The notes under the pieces: model-generated | What the model was told of the DNA's origin: nothing | The model's input: only the letters and a program-made list of their open reading frames with translations | Database searches by the model: none | Source of the DNA: Pelagibacteraceae bacterium | GTDB taxonomy: Bacteria; Pseudomonadota; Alphaproteobacteria; HIMB59 | Reading direction: 5' to 3' | DNA length: 62,964 nucleotides | Assembly: GCA_002705265.1 (NCBI GenBank) | Contig: PAHR01000001.1 | Location: 1 to 62,964 of the forward strand | Part shown: positions 1 to 12,369 of the stretch, piece after piece | Numbering within the stretch: position 1 is the first letter of the stretch | Layout: each line of letters begins with the position of its first letter | Position numbers and translations under genes: made by a program

Positions 1-115
1 AAGTTAAATCATAGTTTTTACTTCTAAAGTTTATAATTTTATTTTTTTTATTATCTAGGATGCTGTTTAAATGATTGCCTAAAAAACCATTACCACCAGA
101 TATTAGAATTCTCAT
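1..115 (-). CDS. NAD-dependent epimerase/reductase, N-terminal fragment (GDP-L-fucose/colitose synthase-like), truncated by window edge
   Basis: Reverse complement reads MRILISGGNGFLGNHLNSILDNKKNKIINFRSKNYDLT; Rossmann GGNGFLG motif; directly downstream of gmd on the same strand. Confidence 0.6.
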   Translation of the reverse strand, partial: MRILISGGNGFLGNHLNSILDNKKNKIINFRSKNYDLT

Positions 116-120
116 ATAAA

Positions 121-1149
121 CTATTTGTTTTTACTGTTAATTTCTTCTTTGATCATTATCTTAATAAGTTCTTTTAATTTAGTTTTTGGCTTCCATCCAA
201 TTGCTTTTAAAGCTTTTTTATAATCTCCATTAAGATAACTTACATCGATAGGTCTAAAATACTTTTTATCAATTTTAACTATTGTATTTCCATTTTCAGG
301 ACATATGGCTTTTTCTTTAAATCCTTTTCCAATCCATTTATATTTTATTCCTAAATAATTCATTGAAAGATTAACAAATTCTTTTATTGAGCAAGTTGTG
401 TTTGTAGATAAAACAAAGTCATCAGGTTTTTTATATTGCATGATTTTATACATTCCTTCAACATAATCAGGAGCATAACCCCAATCCCTGATTGAATAAA
501 TATTACCTAAGCTTAAAAATTCTTTCGATCCATGTTTTCTTCTTACTAAGTTTTGAATAATTTTTTTTGTAACAAAAGTCCCACCTCTTCTCGGAGATTC
601 ATGGTTAAACAAAATTCCGTTAGAACAAAACATCCCATAAGATTCCCTATACATTTTAACTAAAAGATATGAACATAATTTTGCTATTCCGTATGGTGAA
701 GATGGAATCATCGGAGTAATTTCGTTTTGCGTTTTATAAGTATTTTTCCCAAATATTTCACTTGATGAAGCTTGATAAAATTTAATTTTTTTATTAGTTG
801 ATTTTATTATCTCTAATAATTTAAGTGTACCAATTGCATCAACATTTAAGGTATACTCAGGAAGTTCATATGAGACACTAACATGGCTTTGAGCTGCCAG
901 GTTGTATATTACATTTGGTTTTATTTTACTTATGACGTTACTAAGAGATTGTCCATCAAGTAAGTCACCGTAATGCAAGAAAAATTTATTTTTTAATTTT
1001 TTATTATTAAATAAATGATCAATCCTTCCTGTGTTAAAAGAACTTGATCTACGAATTATTCCATGAACTTTGTATCCTTTTTTTATTAATAGTTCACTTA
1101 AATAAGATCCATCTTGACCTGTAATTCCAGTTACTAAAGCTATTTTCAT
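121..1149 (-). CDS. gmd: GDP-mannose 4,6-dehydratase
   Basis: MKIALVTGITGQDGSYLSELLIKKGYKVHGIIRRSSSFNTGRIDH is a classic Gmd N-terminus; RDWGYAPDYVEGM. Confidence 0.95.
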   Translation of the reverse strand: MKIALVTGITGQDGSYLSELLIKKGYKVHGIIRRSSSFNTGRIDHLFNNKKLKNKFFLHYGDLLDGQSLSNVISKIKPNVIYNLAAQSHVSVSYELPEYTLNVDAIGTLKLLEIIKSTNKKIKFYQASSSEIFGKNTYKTQNEITPMIPSSPYGIAKLCSYLLVKMYRESYGMFCSNGILFNHESPRRGGTFVTKKIIQNLVRRKHGSKEFLSLGNIYSIRDWGYAPDYVEGMYKIMQYKKPDDFVLSTNTTCSIKEFVNLSMNYLGIKYKWIGKGFKEKAICPENGNTIVKIDKKYFRPIDVSYLNGDYKKALKAIGWKPKTKLKELIKIMIKEEINSKNK

Positions 1150-2324
1150 TTTATATTTGAAATAATCTCATAAACTAATTTTATATTTTTTTTAAGATTA
1201 ATAATATCATTACCTATAAAAAAACCATTTTTATTAAGATAATTAGCTGATTCATAGTTTTTATTATCTATATATTTTAAATATTTCATTACTGGATTTT
1301 TCATAAAATTACCACTTACTATAGGTCTATACATAACTTTATTTTGATCAAGTTTTTTTAAAATTTCTTCTCTTTTATTTTCAAGATCGCCAATTAAGAT
1401 TATTGAGAAGCCAAACCAACTAGATTTGCCAATTTCCTTTTGTATTAGAACCCGATCATTTAATTGAGAGAATAATTTCTTGAAATAATTTGCGTTGGAA
1501 ATTCTTTTTTTTCTCATAGATGGCCATTTTTTAAGCTGAATGCTACCTACAGCCCCACTAAACTCAAGTGGACGCAAATTGTATCCAGGAGTAATAAAAG
1601 TGAAACTATCATTAAAATTGTTTCCAGAGTGTTTATAAATTTTATTCTTTTTATCAATATCTCTTACCCAGCCATGAGCTCTTAAAGTTTTAATAAAATC
1701 AGCATCATCTTTGCTTTTACATACAATCATTCCACCTTCCATAGTTTGTAAGTGATGGCTAAAAAAAAAGGAAAAACTTCCAAAACTACCTATTGTTCCA
1801 GTAAATTGATTTGTATTTGAAATAGCACCAAAACTTTCGCAATTATCTTCTATTAGAATAAGATTATTTTTTTTTGCAATTGTTTTTAATTTTCTAAAGT
1901 CATTGGAATTTCCTAATAGATTAACAGCCATAATTGCAACTGTTTTCGAATTTATGGCTTTTTGTGTTTTTTTAATATCTAAATTTAATGTATTTTTATC
2001 TATATCTACAAAATTCAGACTAAATCCATACTGATTGCATGGAAAATAAGTAGTCGACCAACTTACAGCTGGAACAATTATGTTTCCTTTTAATCTATAT
2101 TTCAAAGCAAGTGCAGCCATAATTAATAAATTTGCTGATGATCCGCTATTAACCATTACGGCATTTTTAGTATCTAAGTATTTACAAAATTCTTTCTCAA
2201 ACTTCCTTACTTTTTCGCCCATTGTATATTGGCCGCTTTTAACTATTTTATAAATTGCATTTCTTTCTAGTTTATCCCAAGTATCAGAAGCTAATTGATA
2301 GTTTTTTTTTGAAAATTTACTCAT
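1146..2324 (-). CDS. DegT/DnrJ/EryC1-family PLP enzyme, ColD-like (GDP-4-keto-6-deoxymannose 3-dehydratase candidate)
   Basis: DegT fold motifs; internal aldimine Lys position reads His (FSFFFSHHLQTMEGG) as in ColD/E1 dehydratases; 4-bp overlap with gmd. Confidence 0.8.
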   Translation of the reverse strand: MSKFSKKNYQLASDTWDKLERNAIYKIVKSGQYTMGEKVRKFEKEFCKYLDTKNAVMVNSGSSANLLIMAALALKYRLKGNIIVPAVSWSTTYFPCNQYGFSLNFVDIDKNTLNLDIKKTQKAINSKTVAIMAVNLLGNSNDFRKLKTIAKKNNLILIEDNCESFGAISNTNQFTGTIGSFGSFSFFFSHHLQTMEGGMIVCKSKDDADFIKTLRAHGWVRDIDKKNKIYKHSGNNFNDSFTFITPGYNLRPLEFSGAVGSIQLKKWPSMRKKRISNANYFKKLFSQLNDRVLIQKEIGKSSWFGFSIILIGDLENKREEILKKLDQNKVMYRPIVSGNFMKNPVMKYLKYIDNKNYESANYLNKNGFFIGNDIINLKKNIKLVYEIISNIK

Positions 2325-3276
2325 TTTTTTCTATTAACCATAAATCAGTTTTTTTATTATTTAATATATGATTTTCAAGATCATCTATAATATCTAATTC
2401 ATCAGAGTAGACCACATAACCTAGCTCAATGATTTTTTTGATATTAATTATGAAATTTATAGAAGTAATTTTTTGAAAATTATATTCAATAGTAATAATT
2501 TTTGGTTTTATTAATAAAAGACTTTTAATCAAATAAATCTCAGAGCCCTCTATGTCTATTTTGCAGTAATCAATATTTGGAAATTTATATTTTTCCAAAA
2601 TTTTTTCTAAAGAAATCATTTCTTTAGAAATAAGAGTGTTATGTTTGTTTTTTTTTAGATATTTATAGTTTAAGATATTTTCATCTAAGATTTGAGATTT
2701 TTCTCCAAGACCCTCAATAAAATTAACTTTTTTCGCATTTTCTCCTACTAATTCATTTACAAAATGTATATTGGTTATATCAAAATTCTGAATTAAACTA
2801 TTACTTTTCAATATTTCATAATTTAGTTTACTTCCTTCTATGCTAATAATCTTAGCTGTTGGAAAATTTTTCGAGAGAGGAAATGTCATAAGACCTATAT
2901 TAGAACCAATATCTACTATGTAGTTTAAATTTATTTTATGTTTATCAAGAATTTTTTTTAATTTATTAACTAATAAATTGCCGTAAATAATCTCTTTGGG
3001 ATAAAATCCGTGTAATAAATGTGGGTTAAATTCAGAATTTTTTAGAGTTATACCATTTTCTCTAAGATAAAAACTATTTTCGTTTGTTTTCAATATAACT
3101 TCATATTTATACTTAAGTTTATTAAGTAATTTAATAACAAAAGAAAGACTGAACCAAATAATTTTTTCTCTTATAAAAATATACTTTCTTTGTTCAATCT
3201 CTTTTTTCATTATAAATATTTGAAATAAATGAAATATGGAAATCAAATATAATTTGAATTTTTTTAATAAATACAC
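2317..3276 (-). CDS. FkbM-family SAM methyltransferase
   Basis: VDIGSNIGLMTFPLSKNFP...IISIEGSKLNYEILKSN and DYCKIDIEGSEIYLI motifs. Confidence 0.8.
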   Translation of the reverse strand: MYLLKKFKLYLISIFHLFQIFIMKKEIEQRKYIFIREKIIWFSLSFVIKLLNKLKYKYEVILKTNENSFYLRENGITLKNSEFNPHLLHGFYPKEIIYGNLLVNKLKKILDKHKINLNYIVDIGSNIGLMTFPLSKNFPTAKIISIEGSKLNYEILKSNSLIQNFDITNIHFVNELVGENAKKVNFIEGLGEKSQILDENILNYKYLKKNKHNTLISKEMISLEKILEKYKFPNIDYCKIDIEGSEIYLIKSLLLIKPKIITIEYNFQKITSINFIINIKKIIELGYVVYSDELDIIDDLENHILNNKKTDLWLIEKNE

Positions 3277-3388
3277 GGCTTTATTTTAAATTTATTAAGC
3301 AAAAAATATACAATTCTATTTAATAAAATTAAGATATTGTTTTAATTGATATTAAATATAAAACTTAAATTATATAAAATTTAGTAAA

Positions 3389-4075
3389 ATGAAATCGAAA
3401 TTATTGTATAAGAAAGTCTTATTCTTTTTTGCCCATCCTGATGATGAGACACTTTCAGCAGGAGCTACAATAAATAAGCTTCGCTCTGAAGGAGTCAGGG
3501 TAAAAATTGTTATTGCTTCTAAGGGGCTTACAAGTAGAGGAGAGCATAATAATAAAAAAATTAGCGATCATATTAAAAATCTTACTGAAGCTTGTAAAGT
3601 ACTGGGTGTTACAAGTAAAGATTTGCATATTGGTGATTTTGAAGACAATAGTTTTGACTCAGAGCCATTGATAAAACTAGTTAAATTTCTTGAAAATATT
3701 TTAAAAAATTTCAAGGCAGATGCTATTTTTACCCATCATAAGTTTTGTACAAATATTGATCATAAATATTGTCATGAAGCAGCTGTTATTGCTTCAAGGC
3801 CAATAAATGGTTCATTCATAGATTTATATTCTTGTGAAACTATTAGTAGTTCTGGATATAGCAAGCCAAGTAAATATGATCCAAATTTTTTCTACAAAGT
3901 TTCTAAAAAAAATATTTTAGCAAAACAAAATGCATTGAAAAAATTTAAGTTTGAATTGAGAAAATTTCCTCACATGCGATCAATAGAATTTATAGAAATT
4001 CATGCAAAGTACAGGGGTGCTCACATAGGAACAAATTTTGCTGAAGCATTTATAGTTAATAATTTATTTATTTAA
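3389..4075 (+). CDS. PIG-L/LmbE-family deacetylase
   Basis: VLFFFAHPDDETLSAGATI motif, FTHHKFCTNIDHKYCHEA. Confidence 0.9.
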   Translation: MKSKLLYKKVLFFFAHPDDETLSAGATINKLRSEGVRVKIVIASKGLTSRGEHNNKKISDHIKNLTEACKVLGVTSKDLHIGDFEDNSFDSEPLIKLVKFLENILKNFKADAIFTHHKFCTNIDHKYCHEAAVIASRPINGSFIDLYSCETISSSGYSKPSKYDPNFFYKVSKKNILAKQNALKKFKFELRKFPHMRSIEFIEIHAKYRGAHIGTNFAEAFIVNNLFI

Positions 4076-5018
4076 TTAAATCATTAAAAATATTTTGATT
4101 GCCTTTGTATGTAATTTTTAAAATTTTGTTTTTTTGAATTCTATTTATTTTTTTAGGATTTTTTATTAAATCATCAATTACTTTATTTAATTTTGATATG
4201 CTTTCAATATTTATAACAATGCCTTTATTTTTTAAAAAATTATAATTTTGTTTTTGATTTTTAATAAATAAATTACAAACACTTATTGCAGAAAAACCTA
4301 TTCTTTCTAGAAGTGAGTAGCCATAACTGCCAATAAAAAAATAACTATATTGATAAGTCTTATATAAGTCTTTTTTATCAATAGTAAGTTTAATTTTTTT
4401 ATGATTTTTCAATTTCATTAAAGTTTTTTTTGAAAAATTCATCTCACTTGTTAAAAGTAATTCTATTTTCATGAATTCATAAAATTTACTTAAAGATAAT
4501 ATTTTTAAAACTTTAAATAATAAATTGGATTTACAAGTAGATGAAAAAAAAATTGCAATAGGTATTTCTTTATTAAAATTAAATATTTTTCTTATTTTTG
4601 GATTTTTATTTAATGGTGATTGGATTAAATATTTAAAACCAAGCAATTTTTTTATATTTTTTATTTTTTTTGGATTTTTTGGATTATTACTAGAATAATT
4701 TAAATAAAAATCTGTTTTATATTTGATTACTCCAAAGTCATCTATTACACAAATTTTTTCTGAAATTTTTTTGTAGAAAATTATTTTTTTATTATTTAAA
4801 AAATAACTATCAACAAAAATTAAATTAAAATATTTTTCTTTAATTGTTTTAATTATTTTAAACTTACATGTACTTTTATTAATATCATGTCTTTTCTCGA
4901 AATAAAAAAAAACATCCCATTTATTTTGCTTGAAAGTATAAGCTAAATTAATACATCTGCCTAAATGGCCCCTACCTGTTGACTTTGAATAGTCAGGAAT
5001 AAAGCAGATTTTTTTCAC
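4068..5018 (-). CDS. pseG: UDP-2,4-diacetamido-2,4,6-trideoxy-beta-L-altropyranose hydrolase (PseG-like)
   Basis: FIPDYSKSTGRGHLGRCINLA (GxGHxxR), GT-B-like fold pattern, neighbours pseB/pseC. Confidence 0.75.
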   Translation of the reverse strand: MKKICFIPDYSKSTGRGHLGRCINLAYTFKQNKWDVFFYFEKRHDINKSTCKFKIIKTIKEKYFNLIFVDSYFLNNKKIIFYKKISEKICVIDDFGVIKYKTDFYLNYSSNNPKNPKKIKNIKKLLGFKYLIQSPLNKNPKIRKIFNFNKEIPIAIFFSSTCKSNLLFKVLKILSLSKFYEFMKIELLLTSEMNFSKKTLMKLKNHKKIKLTIDKKDLYKTYQYSYFFIGSYGYSLLERIGFSAISVCNLFIKNQKQNYNFLKNKGIVINIESISKLNKVIDDLIKNPKKINRIQKNKILKITYKGNQNIFNDLIK

Positions 5019-5031
5019 TTACATTAATTAA

Positions 5032-7217
<2,186 letters not shown>

Positions 7218-7228
<11 letters not shown>

Positions 7229-8105
7229 TAAAATTGTACTAGGGACTGCCCAAATAGATGGCAATTATGGTGTGGCAAGAGAAAATTCAATTTTTGATAT
7301 TAAGAAAATTCTTAAAATTTGTAAAACTGAAAACATTTTATTTTTAGACACTTCTCAAAAATATAACAATGCTCACAACATATTAAGTAACTATGTTAAA
7401 AAAGATTTTAATATAATTACAAAAATTTCATTTGCAGATATTAAAAATGAATATTTAAATAAGGAAATTGTTAAAAGAAAATTAGAAGAAGTTTTTATTT
7501 CTTTAAAACAAAATCAAATAAATTCAATTTTATTGCATGATACCAATATCCTCAAAACAAAATATGCAGATTATTTAATTGAAGAATTAAATATTTTAAA
7601 AAAAAATAATAAAATTAAATATTTTGGTATATCAATTTATGAACTTGAAGAGTTAGAGTCATTTTATGATTTAGGGTTTGACATAATCCAAGGCCCTTTA
7701 AATATTTTAGACAGAAGAATTATTGATTCAGGGTGGCTTGAAAAAATTCATCTTGATCAAAAAGAATTTCATGCCAGGTCAATTTTTCTCCAAGGTCTAC
7801 TTTCTCAAGATAAAAAACAAAATATACCTATAAAATTTCATAAATGGGAAAAATTTTGGAATGATTGGTTCTCCTGGCATAGAAATAATAATATAAAGCC
7901 AATTCAATCTTGCTTATCATATGCTTTGAATAATGAATCAGTAGCCAAAACAATAATTGGAGTTGATAATGAGGAACAATTAAATAACTTAATTAATATA
8001 TGTAAAAACAAATTACTTGATATTAATATGTTGAAGGATTTAATGAAAAAAACTATAAACGATGAATACTTAATAAATCCAAAAAATTGGAAAACATTTA
8101 AATGA
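7218..8105 (+). CDS. aldo/keto reductase family protein
   Basis: NKIVLGTAQIDGNYGV, LDTSQKYNNAHN, LHDTNIL, FGISIYELEEL; TTG start overlapping pseC. Confidence 0.8.
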
Positions 8106-9160
8106 AAATAGGAAATAAATTTATTGGAGACGGTCATCCTTGCTTTATAACTTTTGAAGCAGGAGCAACTCACGATGGAGTTGATTATGCAAAAAAACTT
8201 ATTAAACATGCTTCCGACTCAAAAGCAGATGCAGTAAAATTTCAAATTTTTGATCCTAATGAATTAATATCTGATAAAACAATTGAATTTGATTTTGAGA
8301 TACTTGTAGACCGAAATACGAATGAAACAAAAAAAATCTCAGAAAATCTTTTTGATATATTTGTAAGAAGAAGTTTAAATTTTGAACAATGGACTGAGCT
8401 TAAAACATACTCAGATAGTTTGGGCTTAACTTTTTTTGCCACGATAGGAGACGAGCTAGGTTTGGATTTTGTGAAAAAAGTTGGATGTCACTCAATTAAA
8501 ATAGCTTCAGCTGATGTAAACTATTTTCCTTTTCTAAAAGAAGTTGCTAAATCTGGAATCAGTATTCAATTGGATACAGGTAATTCAACAATTGGAGAAA
8601 TTGCTGATGCTATTGACATAATAAAAACTGAAGGCAATAGTGAAATAATTATTCATAATTGCCCTTCTGGTTATCCAGCAATACCTTCTTCGATTAATTT
8701 AAATATGATAAAATCTTTAAAAAATATGTTCAATTGTCCAGTAGCTTATTCTGATCACTCAGTGGGTTTTGATATGGATATTGCAGCAGTTGCAATCGGA
8801 GCAAATCTTTTAGAAAAAACTATTACTCTTGATAAAACTACCCCTAGGGTAGAGCATATTATGTCTTTAGAGCCAAAAGAAATGGAAGAATTTGTAAAAA
8901 AAATTCGTGAAATTGAAATAGCTATGGGTTCGTCAAGAAGGATATTTACTGAAATAGAAAAAGAAAAAAGATTAAAAGTCAGAAGGAGTATTTGTGCAGG
9001 TATGGACTATAAGAAAAATACCCAGGTAAAAGATATGATTTTAAAATACAAAAGACCTGGATACGGCATACCTCCTAATCAATTAAATGAAATACTAAAT
9101 AAAAAATTAAACAAAGATATTAAAGAAGGTTCACAATTATCATTTAATGACCTTGAGTAA
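8102..9160 (+). CDS. NeuB-family nonulosonate synthase with C-terminal SAF domain
   Basis: FEAGATHDGVDYAKKLIKHASDSKADAVKFQIF; SDHSVGFDMDIAAVAIGANLLEKTITLDK; SAF-like RRSICAGMDYKKNTQVKDMILKYKRPGYGI. Confidence 0.88.
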   Translation: MKIGNKFIGDGHPCFITFEAGATHDGVDYAKKLIKHASDSKADAVKFQIFDPNELISDKTIEFDFEILVDRNTNETKKISENLFDIFVRRSLNFEQWTELKTYSDSLGLTFFATIGDELGLDFVKKVGCHSIKIASADVNYFPFLKEVAKSGISIQLDTGNSTIGEIADAIDIIKTEGNSEIIIHNCPSGYPAIPSSINLNMIKSLKNMFNCPVAYSDHSVGFDMDIAAVAIGANLLEKTITLDKTTPRVEHIMSLEPKEMEEFVKKIREIEIAMGSSRRIFTEIEKEKRLKVRRSICAGMDYKKNTQVKDMILKYKRPGYGIPPNQLNEILNKKLNKDIKEGSQLSFNDLE

Positions 9161-9860
9161 AAAGCCTATCGCAATTATCCCTGCTAGATTAAATTCAAAA
9201 AGACTTTCAAGAAAAAATATAATTAAAATTAATAATAAACCATTGATTGCTTGGTCTATTAGAAAAGCCCTTCGTTCCAAACTATTTAGTAAAGTAATTG
9301 TTAGTTCTGAGTCTTTAAAAATTAAATCTATTGCTATAAAAGAAGGGTCTGAATTCCATCACAGAAAACCAAATCTGTCTAAAGATACTTCTACTGTAGT
9401 GGAAGTTTGTCAAAATGTATTAAACAACTTTGATAAATCTATTAATGAGAAAATGGTATTTTGTTGTATTTATCCAACTGCCCTTCTTCTTACAATTGAA
9501 GATTTAAAAAAAAGTTATAAAAATTTTTCTATTTCTAAATATGATTCTTTAATTTCTGCTTCAGAATATAATCTACCTCCTTTTCAAGCTCTTTTGCCAA
9601 AAAAGGGTTTTTGGCATTTGGCTATGAAAAAATATGAAAAAATTCAATCTAATAAATATCCAAATATTTTATGTGACGCAGGTATGTTTTATTGGACAAC
9701 AAAAAAGATCTTAAAAAAAAATAAATCTTTTTACTCAAAAAAATTAGGAATTCATAAGATACCTATAGATAGAGTATGTGATATAAATACTAAAAATGAT
9801 TTTAAATTAATGGTAAAAAATTTAAAAAACTTAAAAAATGACAAAAAAATATTTATATAA
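9147..9860 (+). CDS. pseF: CMP-nonulosonate cytidylyltransferase (PseF/NeuA-like)
   Basis: IAIIPARLNSKRLSRKNI, PLIAWSIRKAL, IPIDRVCDINTKNDF. Confidence 0.88.
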   Translation: MTLSKKPIAIIPARLNSKRLSRKNIIKINNKPLIAWSIRKALRSKLFSKVIVSSESLKIKSIAIKEGSEFHHRKPNLSKDTSTVVEVCQNVLNNFDKSINEKMVFCCIYPTALLLTIEDLKKSYKNFSISKYDSLISASEYNLPPFQALLPKKGFWHLAMKKYEKIQSNKYPNILCDAGMFYWTTKKILKKNKSFYSKKLGIHKIPIDRVCDINTKNDFKLMVKNLKNLKNDKKIFI

Positions 9861-11184
9861 TATTTCTAATAAGACTCTTGGTTCTAAGTTATGGAAAAGA
9901 GCCCAAAAAAGTATTGCAGGTGGAAGCATGCTTCTTACCAAAAACCCAGATAGATACCTATCAGATTATTGGCCTTCTTATTTTCAAAAGACAAGCGGTT
10001 GTAAAGTTTGGGATTTAAATTCTAAAATGTATTTAGATTTTAGTTATATGGGTGTTGGTACTAATTCCCTAGGTTATTCAAGAAAAGAAGTTGATAAAGA
10101 AGTTTTAAAAAAAATTTCATTAGGCAATATGTCAACGCTTAATGCGCCTGAAGAAGTATTCTTATCTGAAAAATTATTAAATCTAAATCCCTGGGCACAA
10201 AAAGTCAGATTTACTAGGTCCGGAGGAGAAGCAAATGCTGTAGCCATTAGATTGGCCAGAACTTTTAAAAGAAAAGACAAAATATTAATATGCGGTTATC
10301 ACGGATGGCATGATTGGTATTTGTCTACCAACTTATCCTCAAAAAATAATTTAAATGGACATATTATTAAAGGTTTAAATCCAGGGGGAGTTCCTAGCTC
10401 ATTAAAAAACACAACCCTATCTTTTAAATATAATGATATAAAAACTTTTACTAAGCTTATTTATAAACATAAAGACGATATAGCTGCTGTAAAGATGGAG
10501 GTTGTTAGGAGCATACAACCAAAAGATGATTTTCTAAAAAAAGTAAGAGAGATAACAAAAAAACATAATATTATTCTTATTTTTGATGAGTGTACCTCAG
10601 GTTTTAGAGAAACGTATGGAGGTATTTACTCAAAATACAAAGTTACACCAGATATGATTATCTATGGTAAAGCACTTGGTAATGGTTACGCAATTAACGC
10701 AGTATTAGGAAAGGGTAAAATTATGAATTCCATAGATGATACTTTTATAAGTAGTACTTTTTGGACTGAAAGAATAGGATCCACAGCAGCATTGGCCACT
10801 TTAGATACAATGAAAAAAGAAAAATCATGGATAGTCATCACAAAAATAGGTAAAGAAGTTAGGGGTTTTTGGAAAGACGTATTCAAAAAATTTGAATTTG
10901 ATACTGAAATAACAGGTATACCAGCTTTATCAAATTTTTATTTTAAAGATCTTAACCATTTAAAATATATTCGTTTTATTTCTCAAGAAATGCTTCAAAA
11001 AGGATTCTTAGCTAATAATGTTTTTTATGCTTCCACTTCTCACAATAAAGCACTTTTAAAAAAATATTTTTTAGCATTCGAAGAGAGTTGTATGGATTTG
11101 AGAGAAGCAATGGATAAAAAAAACATTGATATTTTGTTAAAAAAGCAACATAAAATAAAAAAAAACTTTGAAAGATTGAATTAA
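9838..11184 (+). CDS. class III aminotransferase, glutamate-1-semialdehyde aminomutase-like
   Basis: RFTRSGGEANAVAIRLAR, GYHGWHDW, FDECTSGFRETYGG, YGKALGNGYAI. Confidence 0.88.
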   Translation: MTKKYLYNISNKTLGSKLWKRAQKSIAGGSMLLTKNPDRYLSDYWPSYFQKTSGCKVWDLNSKMYLDFSYMGVGTNSLGYSRKEVDKEVLKKISLGNMSTLNAPEEVFLSEKLLNLNPWAQKVRFTRSGGEANAVAIRLARTFKRKDKILICGYHGWHDWYLSTNLSSKNNLNGHIIKGLNPGGVPSSLKNTTLSFKYNDIKTFTKLIYKHKDDIAAVKMEVVRSIQPKDDFLKKVREITKKHNIILIFDECTSGFRETYGGIYSKYKVTPDMIIYGKALGNGYAINAVLGKGKIMNSIDDTFISSTFWTERIGSTAALATLDTMKKEKSWIVITKIGKEVRGFWKDVFKKFEFDTEITGIPALSNFYFKDLNHLKYIRFISQEMLQKGFLANNVFYASTSHNKALLKKYFLAFEESCMDLREAMDKKNIDILLKKQHKIKKNFERLN

Positions 11185-11203
11185 TAGTTCAAATTATAAA
11201 ATA

Positions 11204-12367
11204 ATGAAACTTTGTACTAAATGTGTTATGCCTGAAACAGCTGAGTCATTATCTTTTGATGAATCTGGTGGTTGTTCTGTTTGTAAGCAAATAGAATTTA
11301 AAAAAGAAGAAATCGACTGGAATCAACGACATAAAGATTTGATAGAGTTAGTTGAGGAACATAGAGGCAAATATGACTATGATTGTATTGTACCTTTTTC
11401 AGGAGGTAAAGACTCAACCTTTACACTTTATTATTTAGCCAAAGAATTAAAATTAAAATGCTTGGTAGTTCGTTTTGATCACTTATTTATGAGACCAACA
11501 GTTGAAGAAAACTGTACAAAAACTTTTAAAAAACTTGGTGTTGATGTAATCAGATTTTCCCCTAATTGGAAAGTTGTAAGAAAATTAATGTATGAGTCTT
11601 TAGTTAGAAGGGGTGATTTTTGTTGGCACTGTCATACGGGAATCTTTGCATACCCGATGCATGTGTCGTTAATGACAAAAGTTCCTTTGATATTTTGGGG
11701 CGAGCCAGGAGCTGAATACTCATCTTACTATTCTTATGATGAAGTTGAAGAGGCAGATGAAAGAAGATTTAATTTAAAAATAAATTTAGGAATAAATGCT
11801 GAAGATATGCATGGCATGTTAGATAATACAATTAGTGATCATGAAGTAACCCTGAGGGATTTGAAACCATATACTTATCCATCTAGAGAATTATTAATGA
11901 AAAACAAAACAAGATCAGTATATTTAGGAGCTTATATACCATGGAATCCAAGAGAACAATCTGCCTTAATTGCCAAAGAATTAGATTGGAAGGGAGATTT
12001 TGTAGAAGGAGTACCTCCGGAATATAGTTATGAAAAAATTGAATGTTTCATGCAAGGATTAAGAGACTATATAAAATTCTTAAAAAGAGGATTTGGGAGA
12101 ACTTCACATTTAACTTCAATTGATATAAGAAACGGAGAGCTTACAAGAGAAAAGGCTTTAGAACTAGTTAAGGAATATGATGGGAAAAGACCAAAAGCAC
12201 TGGATTTCTTTCTTGATTTAATGGAAATAAAAGAAGAAGAGTTTTACAATATAGTATCAAAGCATGTAGTTTCTCCAAATAAAATGCCTAACACAGACCT
12301 TATTGGAAAAAATAATAAGGTTCCAAAGGATTTCGATTCCTTTGAAAAAATTTTTTCACATAAATAA
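11204..12367 (+). CDS. N-acetyl sugar amidotransferase (WbpG/PseA-like)
   Basis: KLCTKCVMPETAESLSFDESGGCSVCKQ and PP-loop FSGGKDSTFTLYYL. Confidence 0.92.
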   Translation: MKLCTKCVMPETAESLSFDESGGCSVCKQIEFKKEEIDWNQRHKDLIELVEEHRGKYDYDCIVPFSGGKDSTFTLYYLAKELKLKCLVVRFDHLFMRPTVEENCTKTFKKLGVDVIRFSPNWKVVRKLMYESLVRRGDFCWHCHTGIFAYPMHVSLMTKVPLIFWGEPGAEYSSYYSYDEVEEADERRFNLKINLGINAEDMHGMLDNTISDHEVTLRDLKPYTYPSRELLMKNKTRSVYLGAYIPWNPREQSALIAKELDWKGDFVEGVPPEYSYEKIECFMQGLRDYIKFLKRGFGRTSHLTSIDIRNGELTREKALELVKEYDGKRPKALDFFLDLMEIKEEEFYNIVSKHVVSPNKMPNTDLIGKNNKVPKDFDSFEKIFSHK

Positions 12368-12369
12368 TT

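Noticed and set aside
7904-8442. Antisense ORFs (101 and 66 aa) across the AKR/neuB junction
   Set aside because: Shadow ORFs opposite well-supported CDSs
10074-10886. Antisense ORFs in the class III aminotransferase
   Set aside because: Shadow ORFs opposite a conserved CDS
12324-12356. Hairpin CAAAGGA-TTTCGAT-TCCTTTG followed by A6T6 near the end of the wbpG-like gene
   Set aside because: Stem lies in coding sequence, only 7 bp, and the T-run is not directly adjacent to the stem; not convincing as a terminator
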